This document shows positions 9,487 to 19,129 of a stretch of 64,000 nt of DNA, one piece after another (within the stretch, counting starts at the first letter, position 1; the number at the start of each line of letters is the position of its first letter). The DNA lies in the NCBI GenBank assembly GCA_014529385.2, contig CM043950.1, forward strand, positions 76,301,435 through 76,365,434, written 5' to 3'. The position numbers were made by a program, and so were the translations under genes. The notes under the pieces are model-generated. The model saw only the letters and a program-made list of their open reading frames with translations. It did not search any database and was not told the origin of the DNA. This DNA is from Adiantum capillus-veneris. Taxonomy: Eukaryota; Streptophyta; Polypodiopsida; Polypodiales; Pteridaceae.

Positions 9487-11784
9487 CTAACAATACTTAC
9501 ATGAGATAGTGGCCTTTTGACAGATCTCTGGTAGATCCTTTGGTAGAAGGCGACTCAAATAGGGCTTCAAGCGATACCCGTTTAGTTTCCTGGAGTGCTC
9601 TTTACCATTCAAGTCCATAAGCTGATAGTAACTTGAATTGAAAGCCTTCTTGACTATGTATGGACCTTGCCATCTTGTTTCAAATTTGGCATCAAAATGA
9701 TTATCAAGTCGATTGTCATACCTTAGCACAAGATCTCCTTCATTGATGCCTTTGTCCTTCAGTTTCTTGTCAAACTTCTCCTTTGTCTGTGTGGCTTTCC
9801 TCTTATAGCACTCGTATGCTGCTTCTCTTTTCCACTCAAGCTCAGCTAAGGTAAGAAGTCGATCCATCCATGCTTCTTGATCATCTTGTGCTGATTTTCC
9901 ATGAAGTCGAATTGTTGGAATGTTTAGCTCAATTGGCTGTAAAGCCTCTTGACCATAGACCAAGTGAAATGGTGTGAACTCCGTGGCTTCCCTATATGTG
10001 GTTCGATACGCCCACAAGGCACCATCCAAGAAGTCATCCCACAACTTTGTCTTGTTTTTCACCATCTTTCTAATGATGCCTACAATGACACCATTAGCTT
10101 TTTCTACCAAACCATTTGATTGGGGATAGTAGGGTGTACTGTGACGATGTAGAATGCGAAGTTCTTCACAGACTTCTGTGAGCAATCCCTTTCTAAACCC
10201 TGGACCATTATCAGAAACAATCTCCAAAGGTGTGCCAAATCTACAACAAATGTGAGTGTAGACGAATATTCTCACTGTCTTCTCATTTACCTTTGCCACA
10301 CTTTGTGCTTCCACCCACCTAGTCATATAGTCTACAGCCACTAGAATGTAGAGTTTACCATTTTTTGTCCTATGCAGAGGACCCATAGCATCAATGCCCC
10401 ACTTTTCAAACGGTCCATTTGCAAGCACGATTTGCCTTGGACCATAAACCAATCTTCTATTCCCATTTACCTGACAATTGTGACAAATTTTACACCAATG
10501 TTGGACATCCACATGCAGACCTGGCCAAACATACCCCGCAAGCAAAATCTTCTTCACAGTTAATTCTTGGGCAAAATGACCACCACATGCTTCTTCATGC
10601 AAACCTTTTAGAATGGCTGGAATTTCCTCAATAGTTGGTACTCTTCTGCATACTTGATCCCTCCCTCTTTGATAGAGGGAGCCTTCTAGGAAGAGATATG
10701 CGCTTGCCTTCTTCATGAGTCTCCTCTTCTGAGCCTTCGTGAAGTCTTGTGGAAACTCGCCCTCCAAAATGTAGCTAATAATGGGAGTCAATGACTCCAA
10801 TCCCTGGTATCTGGGTTGCTTAACAGTTGCTGCCACCATGATGACCTGCACTTCTTTCTCAACACATGTAACTACTTGTTGTGCAAGTAAATCGGCATCT
10901 TCATTCTGTTTCCTAGGAATATGATATAGTTGCACTTCTTCAAATTGATTAAACAATCTACGAATGGCATGAACTTTTGTCCGTAAGCTTTCATTCTTGC
11001 ATGCCCAAATGCCTAAAATCTGTTTAACAATGAGAAGTGCATCTCCCTTTACCATGAGGCGTTGTATCCCTTGGCCAATGCACATCTTCAAACCATGAAT
11101 TAGTGTGTCGTATTCTGCTTCATTGTTGCTAGCTGAACTTGGTAGATTGAACTTCTCTCTCATGACCACCTCTCCACTTGGGTTGAGCAACACTAGCCCT
11201 CCCCCTGCTTTTCCTGTGGCTCGACGAAAAGCTCCATCAAAGAACAAGGTAAAAGCATTAGGAATACTTTTTGGTGGTGGTAATGGTAGGGTCTTTACTT
11301 CAGGCACCTTAATCTCCTTTTCATGCACCCTATAAGTGAGAATCCCTGCCAATTGTGCACGCACACTATCTTCTACCTTGAAAGAGTATTGAAACTCTTG
11401 CAACTCCATAATCCACTTTGAGATCCTAGTACTAAGATTCATTTGAGATGACACCCAAGGGAACAAATTCTCTGCGGTGAGAATTACAAAAGGTTTTGGT
11501 AGCAGGTAGGATCTAAACTTTCTCACCGCAAACATGAGAGAAAGCATCATGAGTTCTGCTTCTGTGTAGTCTCTCTCCAAAGCATTCATGACCCTACTAG
11601 CAAAGTAGATGGGTCGCATCCTTGTACTGTGGGGATCTTGTTGTAGCAACACAGCACCAATTGTTTCCCTTCCAACACTAGAGCTAACAAAGAATGTGTA
11701 CTCCCAACAAGGAGGCATGAGTGTTGGTAGCTCTAACAAAATGACTTTAATGTTACAAAAATACTCTTCAAGCTCAGAATCCAC
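9487..11784 (-). CDS. RNase H / second RNase H / integrase polyprotein of element D (765 aa)
   Basis: The only long uninterrupted coding frame in the window. Residues 1-130 are the first RNase H and connection (GAVLLQQD, RPIYFASRVMNALERDY); its first catalytic Asp is not visible (FFVSSSVGRETIGA). Residues 178-300 are a second, archaeal-like RNase H with a full set of acidic residues: Asp183 (FFDGAF), Glu224 (NNEAEYD), Asp248 (KGDALL), Asp298 (EDADLL). Residues 390-440 are the integrase zinc finger (His396, His403, Cys434, Cys437). The core has Asp465 (WGIDAMGP), Asp525 (VSDNGPGF) and Glu561 (GLVEKANG), exact DD35E spacing. Residues 650-745 are the C-terminal domain (KGINEGDLVLRYDN, RWQGPYIVKKAF, NGYRLKPYL). 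The frame stays open upstream to a TAA at 11812. Dual RNase H is characteristic of plant Tat-like Ty3 elements. Without reverse transcriptase it cannot transpose by itself. Confidence 0.9.
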   Translation of the reverse strand: MDSELEEYFCNIKVILLELPTLMPPCWEYTFFVSSSVGRETIGAVLLQQDPHSTRMRPIYFASRVMNALERDYTEAELMMLSLMFAVRKFRSYLLPKPFVILTAENLFPWVSSQMNLSTRISKWIMELQEFQYSFKVEDSVRAQLAGILTYRVHEKEIKVPEVKTLPLPPPKSIPNAFTLFFDGAFRRATGKAGGGLVLLNPSGEVVMREKFNLPSSASNNEAEYDTLIHGLKMCIGQGIQRLMVKGDALLIVKQILGIWACKNESLRTKVHAIRRLFNQFEEVQLYHIPRKQNEDADLLAQQVVTCVEKEVQVIMVAATVKQPRYQGLESLTPIISYILEGEFPQDFTKAQKRRLMKKASAYLFLEGSLYQRGRDQVCRRVPTIEEIPAILKGLHEEACGGHFAQELTVKKILLAGYVWPGLHVDVQHWCKICHNCQVNGNRRLVYGPRQIVLANGPFEKWGIDAMGPLHRTKNGKLYILVAVDYMTRWVEAQSVAKVNEKTVRIFVYTHICCRFGTPLEIVSDNGPGFRKGLLTEVCEELRILHRHSTPYYPQSNGLVEKANGVIVGIIRKMVKNKTKLWDDFLDGALWAYRTTYREATEFTPFHLVYGQEALQPIELNIPTIRLHGKSAQDDQEAWMDRLLTLAELEWKREAAYECYKRKATQTKEKFDKKLKDKGINEGDLVLRYDNRLDNHFDAKFETRWQGPYIVKKAFNSSYYQLMDLNGKEHSRKLNGYRLKPYLSRLLPKDLPEICQKATISCKYC

Positions 11785-11811
11785 AAACGCAGCATTAGCC
11801 CCCCAAAGCGT

Positions 11812-13146
11812 TTATATTTCTTCATTCTGCTGGCGAGCCGTTGCAGTCAAATCTTCATTTTGATTGGTCAACTCGGCAATGCGATCCTGCAAGGCCGTTA
11901 CCTGCGTTTCCAGCTCATTAACTCTACCCTCTGTTGCGGGGGCTAGCCAGGCCGCACGAGTAGACTCTGCAAGTCTGCTCAAAAAAGTGCCGCACGCTTG
12001 TATTTGGTCAGCAAGGTTTGCTGCCATTGCCTCCCATGGTAGCGTTGCGGAAAGAGTACCTCCCGTCGAGGCAGCTGCATTGATGGTTTCAAAAGTTTCC
12101 AGTTGCGAGGGAATGTCTGGAGCCGAAGAGCCCGTCCTAGGTGGAGTAGAAATTGCCACTCTATCCTGCATTCGGCGGTGCTAGCGTGCCACCGTAGAAT
12201 CCTCCGGCACAGGAGATGCAGTCGCTCGCAGGAGGTGGTGTAGAGAACTGTTGTTCCTCCCGGCCGCGCTTGCGGGTTGCTGGTCCTGCAGTGGCCATAT
12301 CTTGGGCTCCAGAGGGTACCACTGCCCTCGATGGACCCGGCAAATCCTCTGTGCCAACATTCTACTACTGTGTTTCCCGCCCAGCAAGAACTGCCAAACT
12401 CTGGGTTTGCGACAGAGGTGCAACAGTCCCTTGGACCACCAATCTGTCATCTTCAAAATGGCATAGAGGATGCAGGGTGAGAGGAAAAACTTCCCTTAAG
12501 GGAAAGATTAGTGTCAGCAGCATTTGGCCGACTTTTGTGTTGGTTGGGATATTTCGTCCCAACTGTGCCATCACTCTTTGGCATTCTGCGAGCAGTCTCT
12601 CTTTGACAACTGCTGCCCAAGCCACTGGCCCAAAGTTAGCCGAATGCAAAACATTCCTCGCTTTGGTCGAGATGGTATAGGTTTTGTCTTGTAGCCAAAT
12701 TGCCTCGAAAAACCATCTATACGCATCCCTGGTCGCTACATCTGACAACCTTGAAAGCTTATATTCACCTTTCACTTTCAGTCCAAACTCCTGCTCGACA
12801 TCTGCATCAGGAATCACATGAGATGCTCGCACCACTCCATCATTGGACAAACAACAACACCTGGAAATTCTTTCTCTGCTGGCAGCTGAATCTGTTGGTT
12901 ATTCAGCTCCACCATATCTCCAACAGCCAGTTGCTCAATCAAACCTGTTGCCTGTGGGTGAACAGGTATCCCTTGCCAATCCAAGCTGGCAAACACGGGT
13001 AGCCACAAATCTTGCATCCAGGCATCCACTCGGTGAAGCGCTAACTGCTGCATTGGTGTAAAGGGGATGCATTGTAGGAGAGAAGCCGTCATGGCGACAA
13101 TGAGATGCAGGAGTAGTGAATATTGAGCTAAGGACGCGCGATACAC
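11812..13146 (-). pseudogene. Additional ORF downstream of integrase in element C, function unknown
   Basis: About 1.3 kb of degraded coding sequence in three blocks after the integrase end. Block 1 (13146 to about 12840): LHRVDAWMQDLWLPVFASLD, then EQLAVGDMVELNNQQIQLP. Block 2 (12850-12365): SRLSDVATRDAYRWFFEAIW, then LHSANFGPVAWAAVVKERLL, ending in tandem TAG codons. Block 3 (12343-11812): a basic, possibly nuclear-localising RKRGREE near a Ser/Pro-rich stretch, then a coiled coil (VNELETQVTALQDRIAELTN). I recognise no domain. It shares the higher G+C of element C, which argues that it belongs to C rather than D. An envelope-position ORF, a second gag-like protein or a captured gene are all possible. 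Confidence 0.55.
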
Positions 13147-13170
13147 AAAATAGGAGAATCACAAAAATAA

Positions 13171-14567
13171 TCATCTGCATGCAGTAACCCTCTCACAATG
13201 AGTTCCCAAAATAGGGCGAGCCACGGTGTCGCAACCATCATAGCTCCTTTCCTGCTTTCCAAGATTGCATGCAAAAGAATCCCCAATCATTATTAGGGCG
13301 GCTTCCGGCTCTTGTACCACAGCAAAGGGGCAATGAATCGGGGTAGATGAAACATAATGGGGCAGTCTGAAACCATTGACCAGTACAGAAATTACCTCCC
13401 CCCGCAAATCCGCCAAATAAAAAGAGATGGGCCCGCATGCTTGAAAAATCCAAAATGGTCCTGACCACCGTAATTTAAGCTTCCCAGGAATATTCCTGAG
13501 GCGGGAATTAAAGACAAGGACCACCTGTCCCTGAACAAATTGTCATGCTTTCGGGCGAATGCTTTCGGGCGAGCCATCCATTTTTTCCGCCTAGAGTGTA
13601 GATCTTAGAGCACCGCAAAGTTATGCAACCACTCTTTGTCTAGTTCCTGCAAAACATCCAAGCGATAAATAACAGAATCTTCCAGAAGAAGCCGATCCGC
13701 AATCATCATCCGCAGACTCAGAATCACATGTTCCACCGGGGTGATTGCCTCCATGCCAAATACCAACTTAAAAGGAGTCAATCCTATTGCCACTTTATAA
13801 GTTGTCCGATAGGCCCATAAGGCGGAAGGAAGTTTCACATCCCAATCTGTTCGATGCATATTCATAACTTTGTTAACATCCGAATCAATTGCTTATTAGT
13901 TGATTCTGCTTGCCCATTCGCCTGAGGATAATATGGAGAAGATTTCCTGTGCAATACAAAATAAAATCGTAGCATTCTCTCCATCACCTTATTCAAAAAA
14001 TGAGTTCCCATGTCACTAACCAGCTCAATAGGATGGCCATATCTAGAAAAGATATCCTTATATAAGCATCCAGCCACGGAAACTGCAGTATTGTCTCTCA
14101 AGGGCAGCCAAAATATACTTATTATCCGTGTGAGCTGCAACTGGTTTAAAAGGTCCAACAAAATCCAAACCCCACTTTTGAAAAGGTTCTAAGGGAAAAA
14201 CCGACTCAAAAGGCATTCTGGACCATTTGGTAGGTTGCCCCAACCGCGCTGATACACATCACACTGTTGCACATAATTTCTCACATTCTGAAACAATGTA
14301 GGCTACCATAATCCGGATTGGAGAACCTTTTGAGCCGTGATTAATGCTGCAAAGTGACCTCCCGCAATACCGGTCTGGACTTCCTCCAAAACTGCTTCCT
14401 GCTCCTCTGTAGCACACATCTGAGTAATACATCCGCCACTGTACGATAATAGAGCTTCTCCATAATAATCTCAAAATTCCTACTTCTGATAGCCAAACGT
14501 TTCCTCTGATGGCTGGATAAGAAGGAAGGCATTTCGCCACTATCGAGAAAATGAAACATCTCCTCAT
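13171..14567 (-). pseudogene. Integrase of element C
   Basis: Several frames together make a Ty3 integrase. 14559-14341 is the leader (MFHFLDSGEMPSFLSSHQRK). The core in 14161-13862 has SDMGTHFLNKVME (second Asp) and YYPQANGQAESTNKQLIRML (Glu), so these two acidic residues are conserved. 13865-13605 continues with LPSALWAYRTTYKVAIGLTP. 13524-13171 is the C-terminal domain (KLRWSGPFWIFQACGPISFY). Frameshifts near 13865, 13600 and 14160 inactivate it. The HHCC finger is only partly readable. It would insert element cDNA into chromosomes. Confidence 0.8.
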
Positions 14568-14763
14568 ACCATGTCCATGGGATGCTAGGGATGACCCTTG
14601 CCTGTTGCGGAACTACTGTATCCTCAGCAACTACACCTGTTAGAAACAGAGATGCATCCGAAAATTCATCAGCTACACCCGTCTCGGCGGCTCACCGGAA
14701 TCTAACCTGGATAGGTAGTCAGCCACCGCATGCTGAGCCCCTGGACGATGTATGACCTCAAAG

Positions 14764-15092
14764 TCAAATTCCTGCAGCAAAAGCACCCATCTGGCTAATC
14801 TTCTCGTCAAATTCTATTGAAGTACCATGTATAAAAGAGCCGAATGGTCCACATGGAAGAAAAAATGTCGGCCCAACAGACAGTGCCGAAATTTCTTCAC
14901 TAAATAAATCAGCCCTAAACATTCCCTTTCGGTTACTGAATAATTTCTTTCTGTGGAGGATAATCGTCTGCTGGCATAATAGACAGGTCGAAACCATCCT
15001 TGACTTTGTTCTTGCATCAGCACACTGCCAATAGCTCGATCCGAAGCATCCACAAACACATGAAAATCCTGACCCCAATTCGGAGGAAGCAT
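14764..15092 (-). pseudogene. RNase H of element C
   Basis: A 92-residue frame with FHVFVDASDRAIGSVLMQEQ (first Asp), SVTERECLGLIYLVKKFRHC (Glu) and HVDHSALLYM (second Asp). The end of the domain is frameshifted. Only one RNase H is visible, unlike elements D and E, so C belongs to a different Ty3 lineage. Confidence 0.8.
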
Positions 15093-15179
15093 AATCGGAG
15101 CTTTGGATAGCTGAAGTTTTAATCTCCGAAAAGCCAGATCACATTCCTGTGTCCATTCAAAATCTATAGCATGCGCTGC

Positions 15180-16008
15180 CTAAGTAATCGGGATTGCCAA
15201 ATGCGCGACAAACCGCAAATGCCTCCCATGCCAACGGGCTTGACCCAGGAAAATCTGACACTGTTTCTGGTTCTGCGGTGGAGGTGCTTCCATAATTGCG
15301 GCTATTTTATGCCGATCCACGGAAATACCATCTTCAGAAATTATATGCCCCAATAGCCTGCCACTGCGAACAGCAAATGCACACTTTAAAGGATTCAAAC
15401 TGAATTTTACCTCTCTGCATTTCATAAAGCATAACCGTAATTGCTTCAAGTGCTCTAATTGCGCTCCAAAAACACTGAGATCATCCAGAAAAGTTGAAGG
15501 TGCATTCCGCAATCCGAACCACATCACTGTACAGGCAAACACACCCCATGCGGTAATAAAAGTTTTTTTTGGCTGATCCCACAATGCCATTCGTATTTGG
15601 TTATATCCACTAAACCCATCCAAAAAAGTATACATCTCATATCCTGCTACATCATCCAAAATGGAATCCAAGAATGGAAGAGGAAAAGGATGTGGAACAG
15701 TAGCCGCATTCAATTTCCGGTAATCCACACAAATTTGGATTTTCTTGTTTTTCTTTGGTACAACCACAAATTGGACAAATCCACTCCGGATTATCAATAG
15801 GGGTAACAAAACCCACTTCCAAAAGACGATCAATTTCCATCTTAACTTGCTTTGCCACATTCGGATTCATCCTATATGAGTGCTGCTTCACTGGCACCGC
15901 ATCCGATTTCAGATTTATCGTATGCTGATAAAACTTAGGATCCAATCCTTGCATATCCGCATATTCCCATCCGAAAACATCCTTAAATTCTGTCAATAAC
16001 TTAATCAA
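15180..16008 (-). pseudogene. Reverse transcriptase of element C
   Basis: 16008 to about 15790 is the entry (LLTEFKDVFGWEYADMQGLD, DRLLEVGFVTPI). 15860-15180 holds the palm: IQICVDYRKLNAATVPHPFP, FLDGFSGYNQIRMA and the catalytic block reading NAPSTFLDDLSVFG. In related enzymes roughly 20 residues separate the NAPxTF block from the xxDD motif, so a small in-frame deletion appears to have joined them here. Downstream LGHIISEDGISVDRHKI is standard. A frame change near 15800 also occurs. Inactive. Confidence 0.82.
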
Positions 16009-16125
16009 ATCACCTCTAAAACTTTCCTCAAGCTGCTTATTAATGTATATGGGCTACGACTCCGCTTGCTCCCCAAGAAAGACCTTCTCTAATTCATCTT
16101 CTTTAACCCTTGTAATTTTCTCCAT

Positions 16126-17015
16126 CTACGCCTCAAACGCACGTTCTTGCTGAATAACGTCCTCCAATGATTCAGGACTTGGAAACACTTGTTGTTGCTC
16201 CCCTATTCCTGTTGGAGTTCCTGAAGCCCCCACTGAGTTCCCCTTCGGAAACAGAGAAATATCTGCCAGATATAAAGAGACCAAATCCGGATTAGCTTTC
16301 AAAAATTTCTCCTCTTCATCCTCTTCTAACCTTTCCACCATATTTACTATTTCTGCTATCATCGACCATGCTGCCTGAACTGGTTGTCTGCATGTTCCCA
16401 ACATCACCCGCACTTTCCTTCTACCCTTCTTTACTATAAGCATATTTGCTTCCCAATTATCCTTTACCCTCGCTTGTCGTAACCAGGGTCTCCCCAAGAT
16501 AATGTGATAATCCTGATTATGATCCTCAATATTCAAGACTACTAAGGAAACGGAAAAAGATAAGCCCGCCACATCCAAGATAATGCTATCCGTGATCCTA
16601 TTTGCCTACAACGGGGCTGAATCATCCTCCTCGCTTTCAACTTTCCCGATGGCGACTTCCCTCAGCTCTGTGGACGTTTGTCGCAGCAATGCATTATAAA
16701 AATTTGGGACCAATTTCAGCAATGAACCCAGAGGTACTTGTTTGGCGACATGAGGACCTCTTTCCAAACTGAATTCCAATCCTCCTCTTCTCTAATATCA
16801 TCCTTATTTCCAGCTTTTCCTTCCTTTATTTGCAGGCCCACAGTCGATGGTCCTGATGACTTCAATGGTGGTGCGGATTGTGGCAACAACCAGGAAACAG
16901 TCTTTTTCCGCACTTCTTTCTGAGCCGTCCAATCCAGAATCTTTACATCAAGTGTTGGAACCACATTTTTACCCGATCGCATGATTAATGAAACCAATGG
17001 ATCAGACTCCTCCAA
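16126..17015 (-). pseudogene. Protease region of element C
   Basis: Two frames. 17015-16716 follows gag in the same frame after one TAA (gag ends VAMVQI, continues GLEESDPLVSLIMRSGKN). 16578-16126 contains the retropepsin second block DYHIILGRPWLRQARVKDNW and an acidic linker (VERLEEDEEEKFLKANPD). A DTG/DSG active-site motif is not clear in the damaged region 16580-16720. In-frame TAG codons at 16126 and in the upstream PL-stop-ANRITDS context fit decayed CAG. Confidence 0.65.
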
Positions 17016-17018
17016 TCC

Positions 17019-18536
17019 TTAAATCTGAACCATAGCCACACTAGGTTGTTTCCCTGCAGCGCGTTCCTGCTTCTTCCGATCATATTCCATAGCTTCAGTA
17101 CACACGGATCCCCTATCCCCATCCCCTAAACAGAAAAGGCATGTCTTGGGGCGAGTAGGATCTCGGCCACCTCTTCCGCGACCTCGTCCTCCCCCTTGAC
17201 CCCGTCCTCTTGCTTGACCTTGTAAAGGCGTCTCTGATGTATGAGCATGAGCCATCACCACAGCAGGCTCTTGTCCCTGCCCTATCTGTGGTTGTTGCCA
17301 TGTAGAAGAGTCTCCTCGACTCCGACGACCCCGACCATTGAAATAACATTCCACTGTATTATGAGTATTGGTCGTGCAAATCGCACACCACTTCTGATTC
17401 ATTGAGCACTCCTGAGCAGCATGGCCCGGATTCCGACATTGGGTACACCATAGTTCCTTCAAACTTTTAGCCACCGCAGTCGATTCCGACGATCCAGATG
17501 AAACACCTTTCCCGTGACGCTGGGATTTTTTCCGAGGTGTCTCTTCCGATTCTTTCCCCGAATCGCTGTTGCCTGAGTCCGAGGAATCTGATACTGCGGA
17601 CTCCGACTCCGAACTATCACTACCGCTGTCTTGCGCCTCCCGATGAGATTTCTTCCTATCTTTTTTCTTTGATTTCTTTGGGGATTCCATATCCTATAAA
17701 GCTTCTCCTGCTACTACAGCCCTAGCAATTACACTATCCAGAGAAGTAGTTACCTTATCCACTGTTGCCATAGAAATTTTGAGATCCTTGTTGAGCCTCT
17801 ACAAAAAATAATCATTCAGCACTTCTGCTGCCGGCCTTTGTGCCTGAGGTACCCTTTGCAAAAGCATCCGAAATTTTGCAGAGTAATCCTCCACTTGCAA
17901 TGACTTCTGTTACAGCATTCGAAGCTTTTCCAAATGTTGAGGGACTGTCTTTTCCGTTCTAAACCTTCGTAGGAATGCTCTGGATCCTTCGGCATATGTC
18001 TGAAAATGATCATTAGGGTATTCGGACAACCCTTTTTGCAGCCACGAGAGTGTAGATTCAAACACTGATTGTTGATAGAGAGGAATCACCACCCCAGGAT
18101 GATTCAATCCATAAGCTTTATTGAATTGTCACAAATGTGCATCAGGGTCTTCTCTCGAAAGACCTTGAAACCGACTATACTTAATCTAAGGATGATCCAT
18201 TACCCCTTTCCCAACTGTACCTCCTCCCGAAAGAAGCTGTCGAGAACTAGGAGGTGGGGACAGTGGCGGAGACACCCCCGGACTGCTTACCGGAGCCGGT
18301 GGTGGAGCAACCTATGTGGGTGAGGGTGAACGTACGACAGGAGGACATGACTGACTGTGTGGAGTACGCCTCACCCACCGCAACCGCCTACCACACACCG
18401 AGCTTGGTGATGGAGATACAGATTCCTCAACCTGCGGCGGTGAAGAAAAAACAAATTCATCCGAACCGCCTCTCCTCCGACGTCTTCCTACAATTGGAAC
18501 CACAGGGTCAGGCGGACCCTGCAACCTAGTGCGCAT
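17019..18536 (-). pseudogene. gag of element C with three CCHC-type zinc knuckles
   Basis: A single frame of about 505 codons with no frameshift but six internal stops: TAG 18312, TAG 18186, TGA 18129, TAA 17910, TAG 17799, TAG 17694 (lowest coordinate of each). Starts MRTRLQGPPDP with a basic GRRRRRGG and Pro/Ser-rich region. The middle is capsid-like (SVFESTLSWLQKGLSEYPND, EKTVPQHLEKL). Then an acidic Ser/Asp/Glu tract, zinc knuckles CTQCRNPGHAAQEC and CAICTTNTHNTVEC (both CX2CX4HX4C), an RG-rich stretch, and a third CLFCLGDGDRGSVC where His is Asp. It begins 46 bp after the 5' LTR. The protein would package element RNA. Every stop is one C-to-T step from CAG, CAA or CGA. Confidence 0.88.
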
Positions 18537-18566
18537 GTATATTCATCTCACAGGTCGTCCATCACA

Positions 18567-18580
18567 CATCGTGGTTGCCA
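18567..18580 (-). other. Primer-binding site of element C
   Basis: On the minus strand the 5' LTR ends CCATTACA, then TC, then TGGCAACCACGATG. The TGG start two bases after the LTR is the normal arrangement for a tRNA 3' CCA end. It is not the initiator-Met site used by element F; the cognate tRNA was not identified. Confidence 0.6.
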
Positions 18581-18582
18581 GA

Positions 18583-18979
18583 TGTAATGGCTATTGCCAG
18601 CACAGGAGCAATAGGCATTACGGGAATGATTACCCGCAAACTACATTATGTGAACATCAAACACATAGAAATAGGATAGAAGACAGTACACAGTACACAG
18701 GCACAAAACACCTCCTGCTTCATTCATATATAATCCGGACACAGAGTTACAATAGCAAATGTAATGGATAACATAGAGGTTGGTTGGTTACATCAAAAGA
18801 CAGGTATGCCCCCCCATATACAACCGCTGCTCCAGCGCAGATCGGGAACGGTGCACACACTCCTCCTGTCCCATGATATCTTGTGAAGAACTGCCACCAC
18901 GGCCGCCGCATACCGCATGACTCCTGATCCGCAATGTCCAGACCTCTGCAGGACCGCATGTGCGACTCATGCCGTAACA
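18583..18979 (-). repeat. 5' LTR of element C
   Basis: Full-length match to 6054-6448. On the minus strand it begins TGTTACGGCATGAGTC and ends GGCAATAGCCATTACA. Right flank ATAGT matches the left flank of the other LTR. Confidence 0.93.
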
Positions 18980-18984
18980 ATAGT

Positions 18985-19129
18985 TCAGGTGGAGATGCTC
19001 CTTGTGTCGGGGGTGTTTGTAAAGGCATTGAGTCACTTCTTCCCCCACTTCTAGAAGCTCTTTTTGATGGTCCTTCATCAGCATTCTCACGTTGATGGAG
19101 CAAAAGACGCCGTGCGCACACTCACACAC
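18985..19129 (-). pseudogene. gag fragment of element A displaced by element C
   Basis: Minus-strand reading RASRSGGRSDSMPLQTPPTQ followed by GASPPELL stops at the C insertion point and resumes at 6046 (MEESTTGKKK). Basic and Ser/Pro-rich, fitting the region before the protease. The rest of gag to the right is not recognisable. Confidence 0.6.

Larger units (their letters stand above)
7000..11815 (-). mobile_element. Element D: 5'-truncated dual-RNase H (Tat-like) Ty3 element inside C
   Basis: The minus strand holds the reverse transcriptase-RNase H connection, two RNase H domains and integrase in one open frame, followed by a polypurine-like tract (CCAGGGGAAGGGC, about 9351-9363) and a probable 3' LTR from 9347 leftward. 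Gag, protease and reverse transcriptase are absent: sequence switches at about 11815 to element C. No 5' LTR or target duplication is seen, so D arrived truncated or was cut by later recombination. The left limit near 7000 is approximate. Confidence 0.7.
6054..18979 (-). mobile_element. Element C: complete-ended Ty3/gypsy LTR retrotransposon
   Basis: Bounded by two direct LTRs, 6054-6448 (3') and 18583-18979 (5'), and flanked by the perfect 5-bp duplication ATAGT at 6049-6053 and 18980-18984. By eye the LTRs differ at about 21 positions plus two 1-bp gaps over about 396 bp, mostly transitions, so the insertion is not recent. Minus-strand order: primer-binding site, gag, protease region, reverse transcriptase, RNase H, integrase, an additional ORF, LTR. 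About 4.9 kb in the middle (roughly 7.0-11.8 kb) is element D sequence. C is visibly richer in G+C than its neighbours. Confidence 0.93.
2005..19129 (-). mobile_element. Element A: decayed Ty3/gypsy copy (DHGS-protease type), split by element C
   Basis: Read on the minus strand the order is gag fragment (18985-19129), protease (6046-5117), acidic linker (5081-4806), reverse transcriptase (4569-3534), RNase H (3512 to about 2950) and integrase (about 2900-2005). This is standard Ty3/gypsy order. The copy is interrupted between 6053 and 18980 by element C. Removing C rejoins the reading ...PPTQGASPPELL to MEESTTGKKK, with the 5-bp ATAGT duplicated. Many stops and frameshifts make it dead. No LTRs could be delimited; the 3' end is cut at about 2005-2100. 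Confidence 0.85.

Noticed and set aside
12216-12680. 154-codon plus-strand frame
   Set aside because: Antisense to the additional ORF of element C, which has coherent coiled-coil and basic motifs on the minus strand.
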